Positions 47,390-60,200 are shown, counted from the first letter of the stretch. The stretch is DNA of 64,000 nt from Ceratobasidium sp. AG-K (GCA_037039685.1 JAWNGF010000008.1:558001-622000), one strand, 5' to 3'. Made by a program: numbers and translations. Notes: a model not told the origin generated them from the sequence alone.

Positions 47390-48110
47390 TGGCTCCCTCT
47401 TCGCTGTGATAAGGCTTGGTTATGGCTTCATCTCTTTTTCGAGAATCTATGTCTCCGATAGTCTCTGATTCAAAGAATACGGATTTATATCTCATGTTAG
47501 GCTTTAATGCATACAGGAACCTAGAATATGCTCAATTGTCAGGGGATAATTGCTAGTCGCACTAACGGAGACTTTATCTGACCTTGCGGTCGCCTCAACG
47601 CTCTCTTTTTGGGGTTCGACAAATTTGACAGAGCTCCTTAGGAGGAAATTCCCCATCGCGGGCGCTGGGGAGGAGGCGTACGTGAGCCGTCATTAGGGCT
47701 GTACCACATGTTCAAGCTGAGTTGACGAAGTCGTGGTAAAGTGTGATTATTGACTGTAAATCTGTGGAGGAGTAGTCGGAGTCCGAGTGCAGATAGAGCT
47801 CTTCTATGGCGGATAACGCGTCGAGGAAATAACTCAAGTGAGAATGGTTACCGTCAAAAGATTTGATCTTTAGGCTGACTAACGGAAGTTGCCTCAATGC
47901 ATAGCACCAGCGTTATTCCGATGTAAGCAAGTAAGGCGTCGAGTATAATACGGTCGAGTTGTAGCACTTCTAGGTTTTGTGCTGGCCCCGGTTGACTCGA
48001 CGTTGGTGCCAAACGTTCTAGCGTTATATTCAACCCTCATGGCCTTGAAATATGTTCTTGCGGATATCAGCTCCGCCAAATTTGTCAACGCTTCTGGGTG
48101 TATGTAATTA
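47390..48110 (-). pseudogene. Decayed F-box/LRR family member
   Basis: The minus strand contains LPLVSLKIKSFDGNHSHLSYF (47840-47900), matching LPLVKLQLGPFDGNRSKLGELF in family member 1, and further 3' the EPQKESVEATAR block (47600-47630), matching KPKRESAETVAR. The 3' end (gataaggcttggttatggcttc near 47410) matches the family C-terminus. Frames are broken repeatedly and the F-box part is absent. Confidence 0.7.
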
Positions 48111-48330
48111 CAGTATTAGATTGAATTTGCTTCTCGGTATTTGGTCGAGCACATGTGGCTTGCAATCACATATCCACTCACCTATCTTTTAGTATTGAGG
48201 CTCTATGGAAGCAAAGGAGACTAGGTATCGCCCAACTAAGCTTAATAATTGGAGTTACTACTCGGTCCCAACCAAACGAGACGGCGAAAGGACAGGATTA
48301 TCACAGACTTTTAATTTAGTACCGTACAAA

Positions 48331-50556
48331 CCCCTGTAGTGGAATTCCCGGGTGAAGTGGAATGCAAGCAATTCCACTTCGAATTTTGCGGTTTTTTGCA
48401 TGTATATAAAAGTATCAGTACTCAATTGACATAACGTATTTTATTTACAGATTTCGGAATTTTTTGAGGGCGGGTTTGGAAGCGAGCTAGGCGGAAATTT
48501 CCGATTCGGAAGTGGAACCGGATGCCGAACTTTCAGTGGGCGACCAGATTCCCTCCACAAAACCTTCTGAGTCACTTGGGCTAATAGCCCGACCCCTTCC
48601 GGTGCTTCCACGCACTTTTCCACGCCCACGGCCTCTGCCTCGTCCTCTTGGGCGCCCTTTGGTGGGTATGCTTTGGGCACGTGACAGCTCCTGCTCGTGC
48701 ACCTCTTCAATCTCGGCTTGGGTGTATACACGAGCCCGCCCAACTTTTCCACGTCGTGCCCGTGGTACAGCTCGCTCTCTTGTCGCCTTTCGAAGCTTGC
48801 TGAGCTCGGTTTCGGCCAGAAGTGCCCTGGCTTCCGCACCATCCACCACAGCGAGTGCATCAGCCAGCGCTTGACGCAGAGTGTCCGTACTCGCAAGCGT
48901 ACTGTTGAGTATGTTGTAGCAATCCTCGACGATCAAGTCCCGAAGCTGCCGGGGGTTTAGCTCGTCTTTTGTTAGGGCTGTGGAGTGGGAGAGAGGACCA
49001 CCGTGCTCAGCAATTAACCGTGCACGAAAGTCTTGCATCACAGTTGATCGGTAAGCATTTAACGGCTCAATTCCTGTCAATTCGAAGCCTGATTTGATCA
49101 TATCGGGTGTGTAGGTTTTCTCTCAAGCTTCATGTAGGAGGCTGGGAACATTATTCATTTACATGTTTCAGTCATTTTGCAATGCTAGAAATTGACTTGG
49201 GGAGTGCTCACCAGGCAAAACTCTTTTTGTTGATTGCTAGCATTTGTCTGGCTCTCTCGTCGACTGCGTGACCGTAGTTACGTTGAAGCACACGAAATAT
49301 CACCCGATCAAGGGGCTGGAGGAAGTCAGTGGTATGACTCGGGAGGCCGACAACCACAATTCGAGCACTATTTGCATAGTGCAAGAACTCATATGATAGG
49401 TGGGAGCCATGTCCATCAACAATGAGGCATCGCCATTTGCCATCTGTGCTGTGAGCCAAACATCAGTTTGGATACTGGGTCGTGGTTAGTGCAGATAACT
49501 CACGCTTTATCAGCCGTCCACTCATCAAAGGCCTTGATGTACTCGAGCCCTAGCTCATTATTTGTCCAGCCACTCGGAGAGGCCGCCCAACGGGTGCCTG
49601 CAGGTAATGGACTATCTTTTGCCCACGACTTTTGGACGTTTCTGCCCTTCATGATAATCATTGGGGGCAGCACAGTACCATCGGCACAAATGCAATCAAT
49701 GCTTGTGACTGTCTGCCGGTCCCCGCCTGATAAGCAACGATGAGCTATAGATGACCAGACTCAATAAATGCAATTCACATACTTTGCTTAGCCCCGCCAG
49801 CGTAGCCATCTTTACGGTCAGGGTTTCGTCGCATCACCACCACCTTCTCATTGCCAATCAACCCAATGCGGAAGCCTTTTTCGTCCATGTTAAATTTATT
49901 AGGTGCAGTGATATTGAGTTTGTGACATATATTTGAGAGCTGCTTGAAAGTCAACGGCATTCTTTGGGGGCTTGCAACTATGGTTCTCTCACCATGACAT
50001 AGAACTCCATGATATATGCGGGATTTTTTGCCATTACCCGACGCTCGTCAATTCGTTTACGTGTAGTTATGGCAAGCTTGGGGTGGCGATCCATAAAGCC
50101 CTCATACCAGTGTGTACCTAAATGCAGTCCTGTGGTACCATTTTTATTGTTCCAGATCATTTCGGCACATCCAATGATGTGGACCAGTCGAACAGGCAGA
50201 AATAACTGTTCCATTCGTTGGCACCACACCGCAATTTCGTATTCCTCACTCGTTGAGAGAGCTTGTTCGTGTTCGTGAGCCTTGTGGCGCTCTTCACGGC
50301 CATGTATGCGACCCCACAGTGTTGTTTTCGGCACTCCTCTCCTTTCGGAAGCTTCCTCGTAGCTATATTCACCACTCATGAAGTCTTGAATAGCAAGCTG
50401 CATAGCAGCTTCAGTATATTTATGTGGTTTGGGGTTCCTACATATGTGTTGTTGACCCTAAGTATACTTAGCAATAAGATTGGACTCACAATACAGCCAT
50501 TCTCAGTGTGCTAGGGCAAAGATGTTGTGGCCCAGTCACGTGTTCCACTTCCGGGG
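48331..50556 (-). mobile_element. pogo-type Tc1/mariner DNA transposon
   Basis: The ends look like short inverted repeats: left acaaacccctgtagtggaa (about 48327-48345) and the complement of the right end gcaaaaccccggaagtggaa (about 50543-50562), with 16 of 18 aligned core bases alike. A TA target duplication was not clear. The minus strand between them encodes a pogo/CENP-B-type transposase. A second inverted motif (gaagtggaatgcaagcaattccacttc) lies just inside the left end. The element sits between a dead and a live F-box/LRR gene. Confidence 0.75.
48487..50500 (-). CDS. pogo/CENP-B-type DDE_1 transposase, probably degenerate
   Basis: Cut-and-paste transposase. A tiny first exon (50500-50490, MAVL) joins 50437-49993, reading NPKPHKYTEAAMQLAIQDF: a psq-type helix-turn-helix (YSYEEASERRGVPKTTLWGRI) then a CENP-B DNA-binding domain (WCQRMEQLFLPVRLVHI, WYEGFMDRHPKL). 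The catalytic domain is split by introns: NKFNMDEKGFRIG (first Asp), DGTVLPPMIIMKG, RCLIVDGHGSHLSYEFL (second Asp) and LQPLDRVIF (third Asp). The C-terminal exon (49101-48487) begins FELTGIEPLNAY, as usual for this family, and ends in an Arg/Gly-rich tail. The junction near 49990-49960 has no clean acceptor in phase, so a frame lesion there is likely; the rest is open. Activity is doubtful. Confidence 0.78.
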
Positions 50557-50809
50557 TTTTGCGCGCTAACCTACCGAAATTTTATCCTGCCCATGTCGTG
50601 CTGAAAATCAAGCAGATAACCCCAAATTTTCTACGATATGTTCATTTACTAACGTACTACACGCTCAATCACAAAAAAACGCCTAGCAAAAGGATTGTTT
50701 TTGCGTTAAGCGAATCGCTTGCCAAATCCGTTCGACTTCCGGAGGCTGTACGGTATAGTATAGGACGCAAACGCTTCTCAAAGGCTCGTACGTTCACCAT
50801 TACAACAGA

Positions 50810-52498
50810 CTAGATAGCAAGCCCCCTAGTCCCAATTCTTAGCTCTGCTAGGGCTTGATTAATCAAGTGCACATCCTCGCTCTCGTCACAGGGGCGAATA
50901 GCCTCAGCAAGAGGTCTCAAACGCCCTATAGATCTATATTTCACGTTTGGATTGAGCGCATATAGGAATCTGGAACACGGTTCATTGTCAGACAGAAACA
51001 ACCGAGTCCCAAAAAGGACAGCTAACCTTGCAACCGCTTCCGCGCTCTCCTTTGTACGAGGCTCAAGATAAAAGTTAGATTCCAATAGGAAGTCTCCCGT
51101 AGATGATATCGGCGGGGAAGCAAGGTCGTATTCGTGACCACCGAGGGATCGTAGGTTCAAAGTGAGTAGACGTAGTTTCGGCAGAGACGTCATTATTAGA
51201 CGCAGATCTTTGGGCGAAAACGCCGAGGTGGCTGAAACGTTGAGCTCTTGAACCGTGGGTAATACCCCGAAAAGGCGCTTCAAGCGAGAATTGCTGTAAA
51301 CGAGTTCCCATAGCTGTAGACTAGATAGCGGAAACTGTTCCAAGGCGGAAATCATACGTGAAGATATTCTCTGCCCGGGAAACCCACGTAGAGAAAGCGT
51401 ACGCATGGGTGGTTTGTGATTGGCAAGTGACGAAATGATATGATGGTATACATTGGCGCTGTGGGCTCTTCCGGTACGCCGATAATAAAGCAATTGGATG
51501 CGTAGAGTCTCGAGATTTCGGCAAAGTGCTGGTAATTTTAAGAGATTTAAAAGGGTCCCAAGAGACAGGTTACGGATATCTAGGAACCGTAGAGCCGGAA
51601 ACGCATTATCCGGAAAGACCAGGTCCATACCATATATAGCATTATCTTGGCTATGGCCGTGAATAGTGAGCGACTCCAAGCAGGGAAACCGGGCCAAAGT
51701 CAGGAGCGTGCGCGCATCCAAGACGAACCCGTTGGTGGTCAGTTCGCGAAGGCGACTGAACCGCGAGTTGAGCGGAAACAGTGGCTCTAAAGCCGTGCGA
51801 GAGGGTATACCAGAAGGGAATATTGCGAGAACCTCTAGGAGTGGGCACCGTTCGGATATTTCCAGCAAGAGCTCATGAGCCTGCTCCAGCTCTATACATT
51901 GATAATACAATCATTGTTATCGCCGGCGGTCAGTTTACCCGGCAAGAAGCTGATGTCTGTGAGCGAAGGCGACAAGAAAGCGGTTATCCAGCTGACGACA
52001 TCGGGAGAGCTGGGTTGACCCATGAGCTCTTCGGGCCGAGTGATACGAACTGTTTCGAGGTTGGGTAGCAAACTTGTCGATCGAGCGCATTCCAAGAAGT
52101 CATTCCAGTTTTCGAGGCCTTTTAAGTCCTGGGGCGCATCGACGGGTACGTCCAGGCATTTAATCAACGGCGCGTAGAAACTGAAGCAAGGCATGTCACT
52201 AGGGGATGTCTCACCCTGCTTCGCATCACAAATTTGATAAATATCCTTGCAATGAATCTCAATCACTTACCATACTGGGTAAGATATCGCCCCTTCGAAA
52301 TAGATGGACAAGCGTATATACCCCATTTCCGTATACGTCATTCCACAGGATCGGGCAAATGTCATGGAGTAATTGGCGACAGACACGTGCGAGGCTGACA
52401 AGATCGCGATTCGGGGCATTTGAACAGATCATACTTGCCAGTTCTGGGATAGCAAATACGTGCAGGCACGACGATCGATGCTTCAAGGTGGGTTCCAT
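50810..52498 (-). CDS. F-box/LRR-type protein, family member 2 (528 aa)
   Basis: Paralogue of the gene at 44675-46433. Exons: 52498-52271, 52215-51939, 51891-50810 (sum 529 codons). F-box: LHVFAIPELASMICSNAP...LARVCRQLLHDICPILW. The second intron is only 47 nt (GTAAAC...TATAG) and lies at the same protein position as in member 1, just before ELEQAHELLLEISERCP. LRR-like segments follow: FPCLESLTIHGHSQD, FPALRFLDIRNLSLG, LPKLRLLTLNLRSLG. The C-terminus HLINQALAELRIGT is shared with member 1 (MINQALSVLKAGQ). Both copies place the same acidic linker (DESEDVH or EEDEDM) before it. Presumed SCF adaptor; substrate unknown. Confidence 0.82.
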
Positions 52499-52831
52499 GA
52501 CGTGAGGGCGCTAGTCGATAAATCCTAAGATTGCGACCCGTAGCGAGTGGGTAAGCCTCGTAGTTTGGGAAGAGAGGGCGTGGTGGGCGGGGTGTGAATA
52601 GACCCAGACTTTATTTTCAGCAGTTTTTGACATCGGATGACAACGAGTAGGCTATAGGGGCGTCTCCGGAACTCGATCGGGACTTGGCATATCACACCAC
52701 ACCGGTCACATGATCCGTCTCGCACACCATCATGAATTAATCCTTCAATACAAAAGGAGCATAACCAATAAAAATCATACAGCGTTCGTGAGGGCATAAG
52801 CAAAACCGGATAGCGTGCGAAACGGTAATTG
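52499..52831. other. Short intergenic stretch
   Basis: 333 bp between the 5' end of F-box member 2 and the 3' end of the next minus-strand gene. Nothing recognisable. Confidence 0.5.
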
Positions 52832-55162
52832 TCATTGCGTCCATCGGGTCAACATGCCCACAAACGACGATTGGGGCTCGGGATCGGGTACGTCGTCGAT
52901 GCTCGTGATACTCCCGGCCACACTGTACTCGGCCACACTGTTCTCGGTGGATTCGTCTTCGAGCATGTTGAGCACCCGAATCGGGCGCTTGACCGGTTCG
53001 TCGGGTTCTGGGAGGACGGGTTGGGATTCGAGTGCTTCTTTGGCTCCAGCAGTGAGTTGTTCGAGCATGTTTCGGACCCGGGCAAAGGTTTCATCTGCTT
53101 GAAGCTGCGTCACGTCCTCGTCCTCATCATCCTCGTCGTCGTCTTCGTCAAACGACGTGTCGAGCGGGTCGGATTTCTCGAGGGCATTGTACGCAGTTGG
53201 AGGTAGTACCAAGCGGCTCTCGCGTAGTCGACGTCTGAGATCCCGAATCTCCTTGGCTTGGCGCGACTTGGTCGCTTCGAGCGTCGCGTTGATTGCCAAC
53301 CTGGAACCAAAATTGGGTAAGTCCAGTCAAGATTAGATCGGGCGAGCCACATTAAACCAAATCCAGACAGGATCAGCCAGCATTAAATCAATCCCGAACA
53401 GGGTCAAACCAAACGCAGCCAAGATTAAACCAAACGCAGACTCACAATGACTTGTTAGAGATCTCCAAATCTGCAATCTTGCGATTCGACCGCGCCTCTT
53501 CCCGCACACCCCCGTCATCCGCCTCGAACATATCAATCCCACTATCATCCTCTGGCCCCGTAAACGCAGTAATCTTCGCTCTGATCACCGGCTCGCCCCG
53601 ATCCCTCCCAACACTCGTCGAATGGGTCGAGCTATCAGTTCGACTAGACGACGACCCGCGCGAAGTCGAGCTACTCGTTGATAGGATCGACGCGGGGGGA
53701 GAACGAATCGCAGATGAAGGAGCAGGAAACGTGAACCCCGGAATCCCAAGTCCAAGCGCGTGAATCGGTCGGTCGAGGGGCGGAGAAAGAATCCTCGACG
53801 CTGAGGTGACGCGAACAGACGAAGTACGGCTCAGGGTGGACGTGGCGACGCCCGAGAGGGACGAGTTGGCCGATATCGAGCCGGCCCGTTGACGTGGTGG
53901 GGCGGTGAGCGTTTGCGGTCGTGGAGGTGTTTGTTTCGAGGGCGGGGTGCTGGATGGGATGATGTGCGTGACTTTGGCCTTGATACGTACAGGTGGGTCG
54001 TCCTTGGGCGAGCTGTCGTGCATCACGGCCATTGGGCGCTCGGGTTCGGGTTCGGGTCGGGTTCGGGCGGGTATTCTTCGTCGGGGACGATGGTGATGCT
54101 CGAGATCCGTGGCCGGGGAAATCCCGAAGGGGTGGAAGGTTCTGTCTTGAGAATTGGCGTTGGTGGCTCTGATTTGAGGTGTGTAGGCGTTACGGGCGCG
54201 CTGGCCACTGCGCGATTCGTATCCTGTGCAGACAACAGCCCGTGGGGTACGGCCGAAGGAGGGGCCGAGTGTTCCAATGGTTCCGGAGAAGAGTCACGAT
54301 CATTATTCGATGGAAATGCTGGGGATGCGAGTGCTGGGTATGCTGATTGTGGAGGAGACGGTGGGATCGCTGAGAATGAAGTTGGGCGAGTGAGGGTAAT
54401 TGCAGATAGTGAAGATGGGAGCTTGAGCCGAGCCTTGGTCACCTCGGGTTGTGGAGTCGACTCTACACCGGAAACGATCGACGAAGCCGATGCTGATGCC
54501 ACGCGTCGGTGACCGGAAGGTCGAGACTGCGAGCCGAGTATGGATGAACGTGTAGGCGACGTTGTCCGTCGTGGCAAAGTCTGTGTCGCTCGCAACGGAG
54601 ATGGATTTCTCCGTCGAACCGGAGACGCAGCTCGTCTCGCCGAAGTTGGGTGTGAAAGCACATTGGGAGTCGGTGGTTTGCGTGCTGTTCGCGTCCCAGT
54701 TGCAGGTCGAGGAGGGTCGGGCGACCTTGCTCTAGGTCGGGTAGTAACCAAAGGCGACGGAGCTCGTCGTGGAGCAACAGGCGTAGTGGGTCGAAACGGC
54801 GATTTAGGCGGCGACACTACCGAATTAGGCCGATCTCTCGCTCGTCCAGCACCACTCCACACGGGCGTTTTCCGGCCGGCGTTTATGGTCGAGCCAGATG
54901 ATTTCGGAGTGGTTTTCGACGGTCCAATCGTCGAGCTCGCTGTCACCTTGACCTTGGGCCGAGCTGGATCCGATGGAGGCGATAGCGACTCATCTATCTT
55001 AGACACTGGCGTAGTCACCACGGGCGACGCAGCACGAGAAACAGGCCGAGAAGGTCCCGGCGTCCGAACATTCGATGGCTCGACTCTGGCAGTAACCTGC
55101 TCGTCGTTAGCTACAGCGCTCTCCACGTCCAACACACCCACCTTGCGTTTCGGGCCTTCCAT
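52832..55162 (-). CDS. Ser/Pro/Thr-rich protein with C-terminal coiled coil, one frame break
   Basis: Function unknown. Exons 55162-53446 and 53300-52832. The first 540 residues are disordered and rich in Ser, Pro, Arg and Thr with many SP and TP sites (RAPSPLVTTRPRARSPDPPR), as in cytoskeleton- or cell-cycle-linked scaffolds. The intron falls inside a coiled coil (KIADLEISNKSLLAINATLEATKSRQ, KEIRDLRRRLRESR). An acidic block (DEDDDEDDEDEDV) and a second helix (DETFARVRNMLEQL) follow. The exons total 2186 nt, one short of 729 codons. The frame changes inside a (GAACCC)n repeat at about 54041-54065 encoding PEPEPE, where one base is missing from one unit. Restoring frame there makes a single 728-residue product, so slippage or an assembly error is likely. 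No catalytic motif was seen. Confidence 0.75.
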
Positions 55163-55671
55163 AACTAATCATAAACAATCCTCTTCAACTTTCATCGATA
55201 CGGGGTCAGAAAAACGAGTCGTCGCGAGAGTAGTGTGAACAGACGTGGTTGAGCTTTCCAGTCGATGGTATTTGGCACTGTTGACTCAACCCTTACGGGT
55301 TGGCAACTGCCCGCATTTGGCTTCCGAGCAGTTGCTTCGCTCGCCTCATGGCCTGCACTGGATCATATGACGCTCGATATCGAGCACTTATCCAGAGCAT
55401 CACAGGAGCTCTGTACCCGACACGGCACATCCCCCTATCCTCTGCCATGTTGCGATAATCTGCGTCCGCTGAAGCGAGATGACCGGACACTTCGTCGGCT
55501 TGTCAACACGTGTGTCAGTAAACAAATACTGTCGCCACGAGGACCAAATGAACAAACGTGACTTCTGTACTAGACGATTGTAGAAATGTAATGCCAAATA
55601 AATAGATTGAAAGCAATAAAAATACATCTAATATCTACCCCACTCATTAATCCAAAACGCCCCGGACCATC
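55163..55671. other. Intergenic, promoter of the coiled-coil gene
   Basis: About 500 bp between two minus-strand genes. No coding frame or repeat was seen. Confidence 0.5.
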
Positions 55672-56504
55672 TCACAGCGACACCTTTTTCCTCGGCGCAC
55701 CCACCCGCTGGACTTCCTCCTCGGCCCTCGCCAAATCCTTGCTAATCTGTGCCTCGCGCTCGGACAGTTTGGCGTCCATTCCGAGCACCAACATCCGTAC
55801 GGCCTCCAAGTGCTCTCGCAGCGCCTCGTTCGATGGTCCTTCGACTTCTCCTTTTTGCGCTTGCGGGGGTGGTGATTGTCGGACCGTCGTGTTTGCAGCA
55901 GCGGATACGGGCAGGGCTCGTGATATTGACGGCGAAGAGGTCGGTCCGGGGAGGTCCAGACGTGTCTACCGCAAATTAGTCTTGTCCACAGCGAAAATGA
56001 AAGACTTACAGCCCAACCGTCACCGTAAATCTTGACCAGCTCAGCCTCGAGGACCTTTTCCCGCCGCTTGCTCTTCTCCAACTCGGCCATACACCGTTCA
56101 TTCTCTCTCTGCGTCCCTACAAGCACGTCAATAACCCCCCAGACTCCCAAACGCGACTCACCTTGTAGAATCAACTCGAGGTTCTGATACTCTTTCTGCA
56201 ACGCCTGGATATGCTCCAACGGCGGGCGAGAGCTGACCATTGCCGTCAGAGATGCGATTTGGTCTTTCAACTACCCCTTCATCAATTCCCGCCCCTTTCA
56301 CCAATCAGCACGAACACTCACTTTGGTAATTTCCCTGTCCCGCTCACTAATCGCCGTCCGGGATTGCACAATCTCGGTCAAATTCGCCGAGCTTTCGTCG
56401 AGGTAACTCGTCGTATGGAGGTCATCGCCAATCCCGGTCGTAGCGGTGATATTGGCCGCCTGCGAGTGCGAGCGGCTTGGGCGTGTTGAGTTGGATCGGC
56501 GCAT
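55672..56504 (-). CDS. Small coiled-coil protein of unknown function (230 aa)
   Basis: Four exons (56504-56322, 56270-56162, 56116-56010, 55965-55672) in perfect phase give 230 aa. The N-terminus is Ser/Arg-rich (MRRSNSTRPSRSHSQAANIT). A long helix with heptad spacing covers about residues 40-130 (RDREITKLKDQIASLTAMV, LQKEYQNLELILQGTQREN, MAELEKSKRREKVLEAEL), closing with KIYGDGWA. After a Pro/Ser linker a second helix (LREHLEAVRMLVLGMDAKL, LARAEEEVQRVG) ends in a basic tail, APRKKVSL. The layout resembles small cytoskeletal or centrosomal adaptors, but no family is recognised. It is read in the same direction as the larger coiled-coil gene downstream. Confidence 0.78.
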
Positions 56505-57215
56505 GGTCGTGGTGGTAAGCTGTAATCCGGGAATTCCAATGTGGGTTTAAGATGGGGTCCTGGGAAGTGGGCACGTGATTGTTGAGCTGCCGTTTTGGGG
56601 GTTGAGTTTCCAACTGGATCAAACAGGCTCGAAACCTCCCGTGCCGTTTGAATGGTGTACATGATCCGCATACAAGGGGTGGAATTAAGGCATATTAACG
56701 TGTCAAAGACATCCTTTGTCCTTGGTCATGAATGAAACTCCAGTTTGGCATGTGTTTAGTGTGGGTATGAGAACAAATATTCTGTTTGGAGGGTCACTTT
56801 GGGAGTCTGAGATTTTTTTTACGAAAGTGTTGTATCCAGAGATGCTGCTAATGTGGTGGATCAAGCTCTTGGGACTATGCAGAACCAATACTCGCCGTGA
56901 TATGCAACTCCAACGGTAGATCTGAGGAAGGCTTCGAGCTGCGATAAGTGAATTTAATAATCGCTACGTTCCATGAGACCGTACGATTCTCCTTCTCGCA
57001 ACTGGTTCTTGACGCAAGACATCAAAGTTTCAGTAGCATTCGAGATCGTAAAAAGGAAGATAGCAACATAACAAAGTACATCGAATTGAGGTTCATTGCC
57101 TAACACAGCATATAAACACATGTTTCCACAACATTACCTGAGACAACCAACGCACTCTTCAACACAACGGATTATTATAGCTGAAGGGATCAAGCAAATC
57201 CAAGGGTAAACTAAC
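56505..57215. other. Intergenic
   Basis: No coding frame with protein features. It contains the terminator region of the TPR-CHAT gene and the promoter of the small coiled-coil gene, both read on the minus strand. Confidence 0.45.
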
Positions 57216-60200
57216 CTAGGACCCAATGTGTATGAATGGCGCCCATCGCGTGATGTTCTTCACTCCCAATTTCGCACGTAACTCGCCTACAGCCCGGTGA
57301 AGTGCCCATGCTGCCTTGGTACGATCCAGCTCTCCGCCCCTCAGTAGCTCTGCATATACCCGATCGGCAACCTCTGGACCATCTTCGTCCTGGATACTCC
57401 ACATTGTCCCAATCACACTTGGATACCCTGCCATCAGCATTCCTGCAGCTAGGTGTACCGCCTCATCTGGCATGTTCTCATCCCCTGTGGCAGTCTGACA
57501 GGCAGAAAGGAACGCGAGACCTTTGTTGGTGAGGGACTTTTTGGCGATCATCGCGAGCGTGAGTGGGCCGTCATGCAGGTGGAAGGCGCTGTTTCTAGGG
57601 TTCCCAGTACTCTGGGTACCATGGCACGCCATGTGAACCCAGCTGAACTGGTCCATTGCATCCAGCACCCGATCTATGGTAGCTTCACCACCCTTCAGCT
57701 GTAGATATCCACTGACATGGACGTAACGCTTGATAACCTCCAGTTCATCATGTATGCATGGTAGACTGCTGAAACCGGGTGTATGTTCCTGGCCAACAGC
57801 GACAACTCCACAAGGTGTGCTGGCGGTCCGTGACTGACTCGAAAGCAGCATGCTGAGTGTTGGCGTGTAGGAGGATACTACATGGTCGAATGTGCTAGAC
57901 CTTGACTGGCCGTAGCATCCGGCAGCATGAAGCGGAAGGAAAGAGAGCAGGCCGGTCGTGCACCAAGTAATATGTGGGAGTGTGTCGCTTGGAGATTTGT
58001 CCTAACATATATACTGTTAGCGTTTAGAACTCGGCATGTGCCAACGGTACATACAATGAACTTCAGATGCTCAAGAATGGGCCTAACGATGCCCAGCCAT
58101 AGGGGTTTGAGTGATTCTTCTAGTGAGCTAGCTTTGTCTGTATTTGGCTTGCTTCCAGCTTTCTGGAACCCTCGCTGCGCGACCAACGAGGCCAGGTTCT
58201 CACGGGCTGAAGTCGCCATCTCTTGGGAAAACGCCGTCAAGGGAACATGAGAGATTGTGTCGATATTGGGCTGGACAATAAGAGCGTCACAGCGAGACTG
58301 GTGGATGTTGATCACCGCGACAGGGCCATATTTAGCCGCGCTCAGTAGCTGAAATGATTTAGGAGAGCGCAGGAAATGCTCCAAACCATGGATTAAACGC
58401 GCCTTAGTCAGGAGACTGTCCCATCTTTGTGCCAGTTCGGTATGGCTTCGTGCTTCTTTGTCCAGGTCTCGATCCTCACTAGCGGCCTCTGGTTTGGGGG
58501 ACAGTCGCGATCCTGCCTGCTCCAGCTCGCGGGCAACTTGCTGAAGCTGGTTGGCAAGCTCACTATCTTGGGCAGCAAGTTGATCAAAAGGCGTCCGAAA
58601 CTGAGCGATCTGCCCCCAAACGATAGACCGGCTCGCTTCGAGCCACTCAAGAGCAAGACCATAGTCGCTAACAGTGATAGCGTGCGATGCAGCCTCTCTA
58701 GCAAAGTCGCCTACTTCTTCTATAAGCTCATAACGCCTGTCTAGAGTCGTACCGACCCATATGAGCTGTGGAAGGAGCTGTATCGCATGGGCATACGCAG
58801 AGGAGGGAGGCGAAGCCGTGTCAAACCGTGATAACCTAGCCCATTGGCGGCATGCGCGGAATCGAACAGATGGAGGGCCGGTGCGCGATTGTGATGCGCT
58901 CCTGAAAGACGACACCGCTGACTGAATGTCTGAAAGCTCGCCCAGTCGCCCAAATAATGTCTCGTATGAGATCCCGAGGTTATTAAGTCTTCTTGGTTTG
59001 TCTGGATGGTCATCTGGAGTGAGTGAAACGGCCAGTGTCTGAGACTCGATGGCTTTATTCAGGTCGGAAAGCTCGCCCAAACTTCCAAATCGAGTCCTAT
59101 AGGAGAACCCGAGGCTATTGAGAAATTCTGGCCTGTTTGGATGGTCATTTGGAGTAAGTGAAATGGCCCGCGCTTGTGACTCGATGGCTTGGTCCAAATC
59201 AGAAATCTCTCCCAGACGCCCGAATCGAGCCTCGTATGAGTTTCCGAGGTTATTGAAGTATACTGGCCTGTCCGGATGGTCATCAGGAGTAAGTGAAACG
59301 GCCCGTGCCTTGGACTTGACAGCTTCGTTCAGATCAGATAGCTCGCCCAGGCGGTCGAATCGAGTGTGGTATGAACTCCCGAGGTTAGTGAGCCTTGCTG
59401 GCTTGTATTGGTGTCCATCAGGGGTGAGTGAAACGGACTGCGCTTGGGACTCGATCGCTCTGTTCAGGTCAGAAAGCTCGCCCAGACGCTCGAATCGCGC
59501 CTTGTATGAGACTCCGAGGCTACTGAGGTATGCTGGCTTGTCCGGATGGTCATTGGGAGCGAGTGAAACGGCCTGCGCTTGCGAATCGATAGCTCTATTC
59601 AGATCGGAAAGCTCGCCCAGACACCTAAATCGAGTCCTATATGAGTTTCCGAGGTTATTGAGTCTGCTTGTCCTGTTTGGATACCCAGCAGGAGTGAGTG
59701 AAATGGACTGTGCTTTGAATTCGATTGCGTTATTCAGATCGGAAAGCTCGCCCAGCCGCCCGAATCGAGTCTCATATGAACCTCCAAGGTTGTTCAGTCT
59801 CCCTGGCTTGGCCGGATGATCATCAGCAGTGAGAGACACAGACTGTTCTTGGGACTTGATCGCTCTCTCTAAATCAAAAAGCTCGCCCAGACGCCTGAAT
59901 CGAATCTTGTATGATTCCCCAAGATTATTGAGGAATCCTGGCTTGTCGGGATAACCATCGGGAGTAAGTGAAATAGCCTCTTCTTGAGACTTGATGGCTT
60001 TGTCCAGATCGGATAGCTCTCCCAGACGGATAAATCGGGTATTGTATGAGACCCCAAGATTAGTGAGGGACCTTGGTTTGTCCAGACAACCATCGGGAAT
60101 GAGTGAAACAGCCTGTTCTTTGAACTCGATGGCCTTGTTTAGATCAGAAAACTCACCCAGACGCCCGAATCGAGTCCTGTAGGAGACCCCGAGATCGTTC

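Noticed and set aside
54540..55238. 232-codon plus-strand frame opposite the Ser/Pro-rich gene
   Set aside because: GC-rich codons of the real minus-strand gene leave the opposite strand open; no protein features, and the minus-strand gene continues into a spliced coiled coil.
59118..59819. 233-codon plus-strand frame opposite the TPR array
   Set aside because: Same effect of a 135-bp repeat unit; the sequence is a periodic Ser/Arg-rich shadow.
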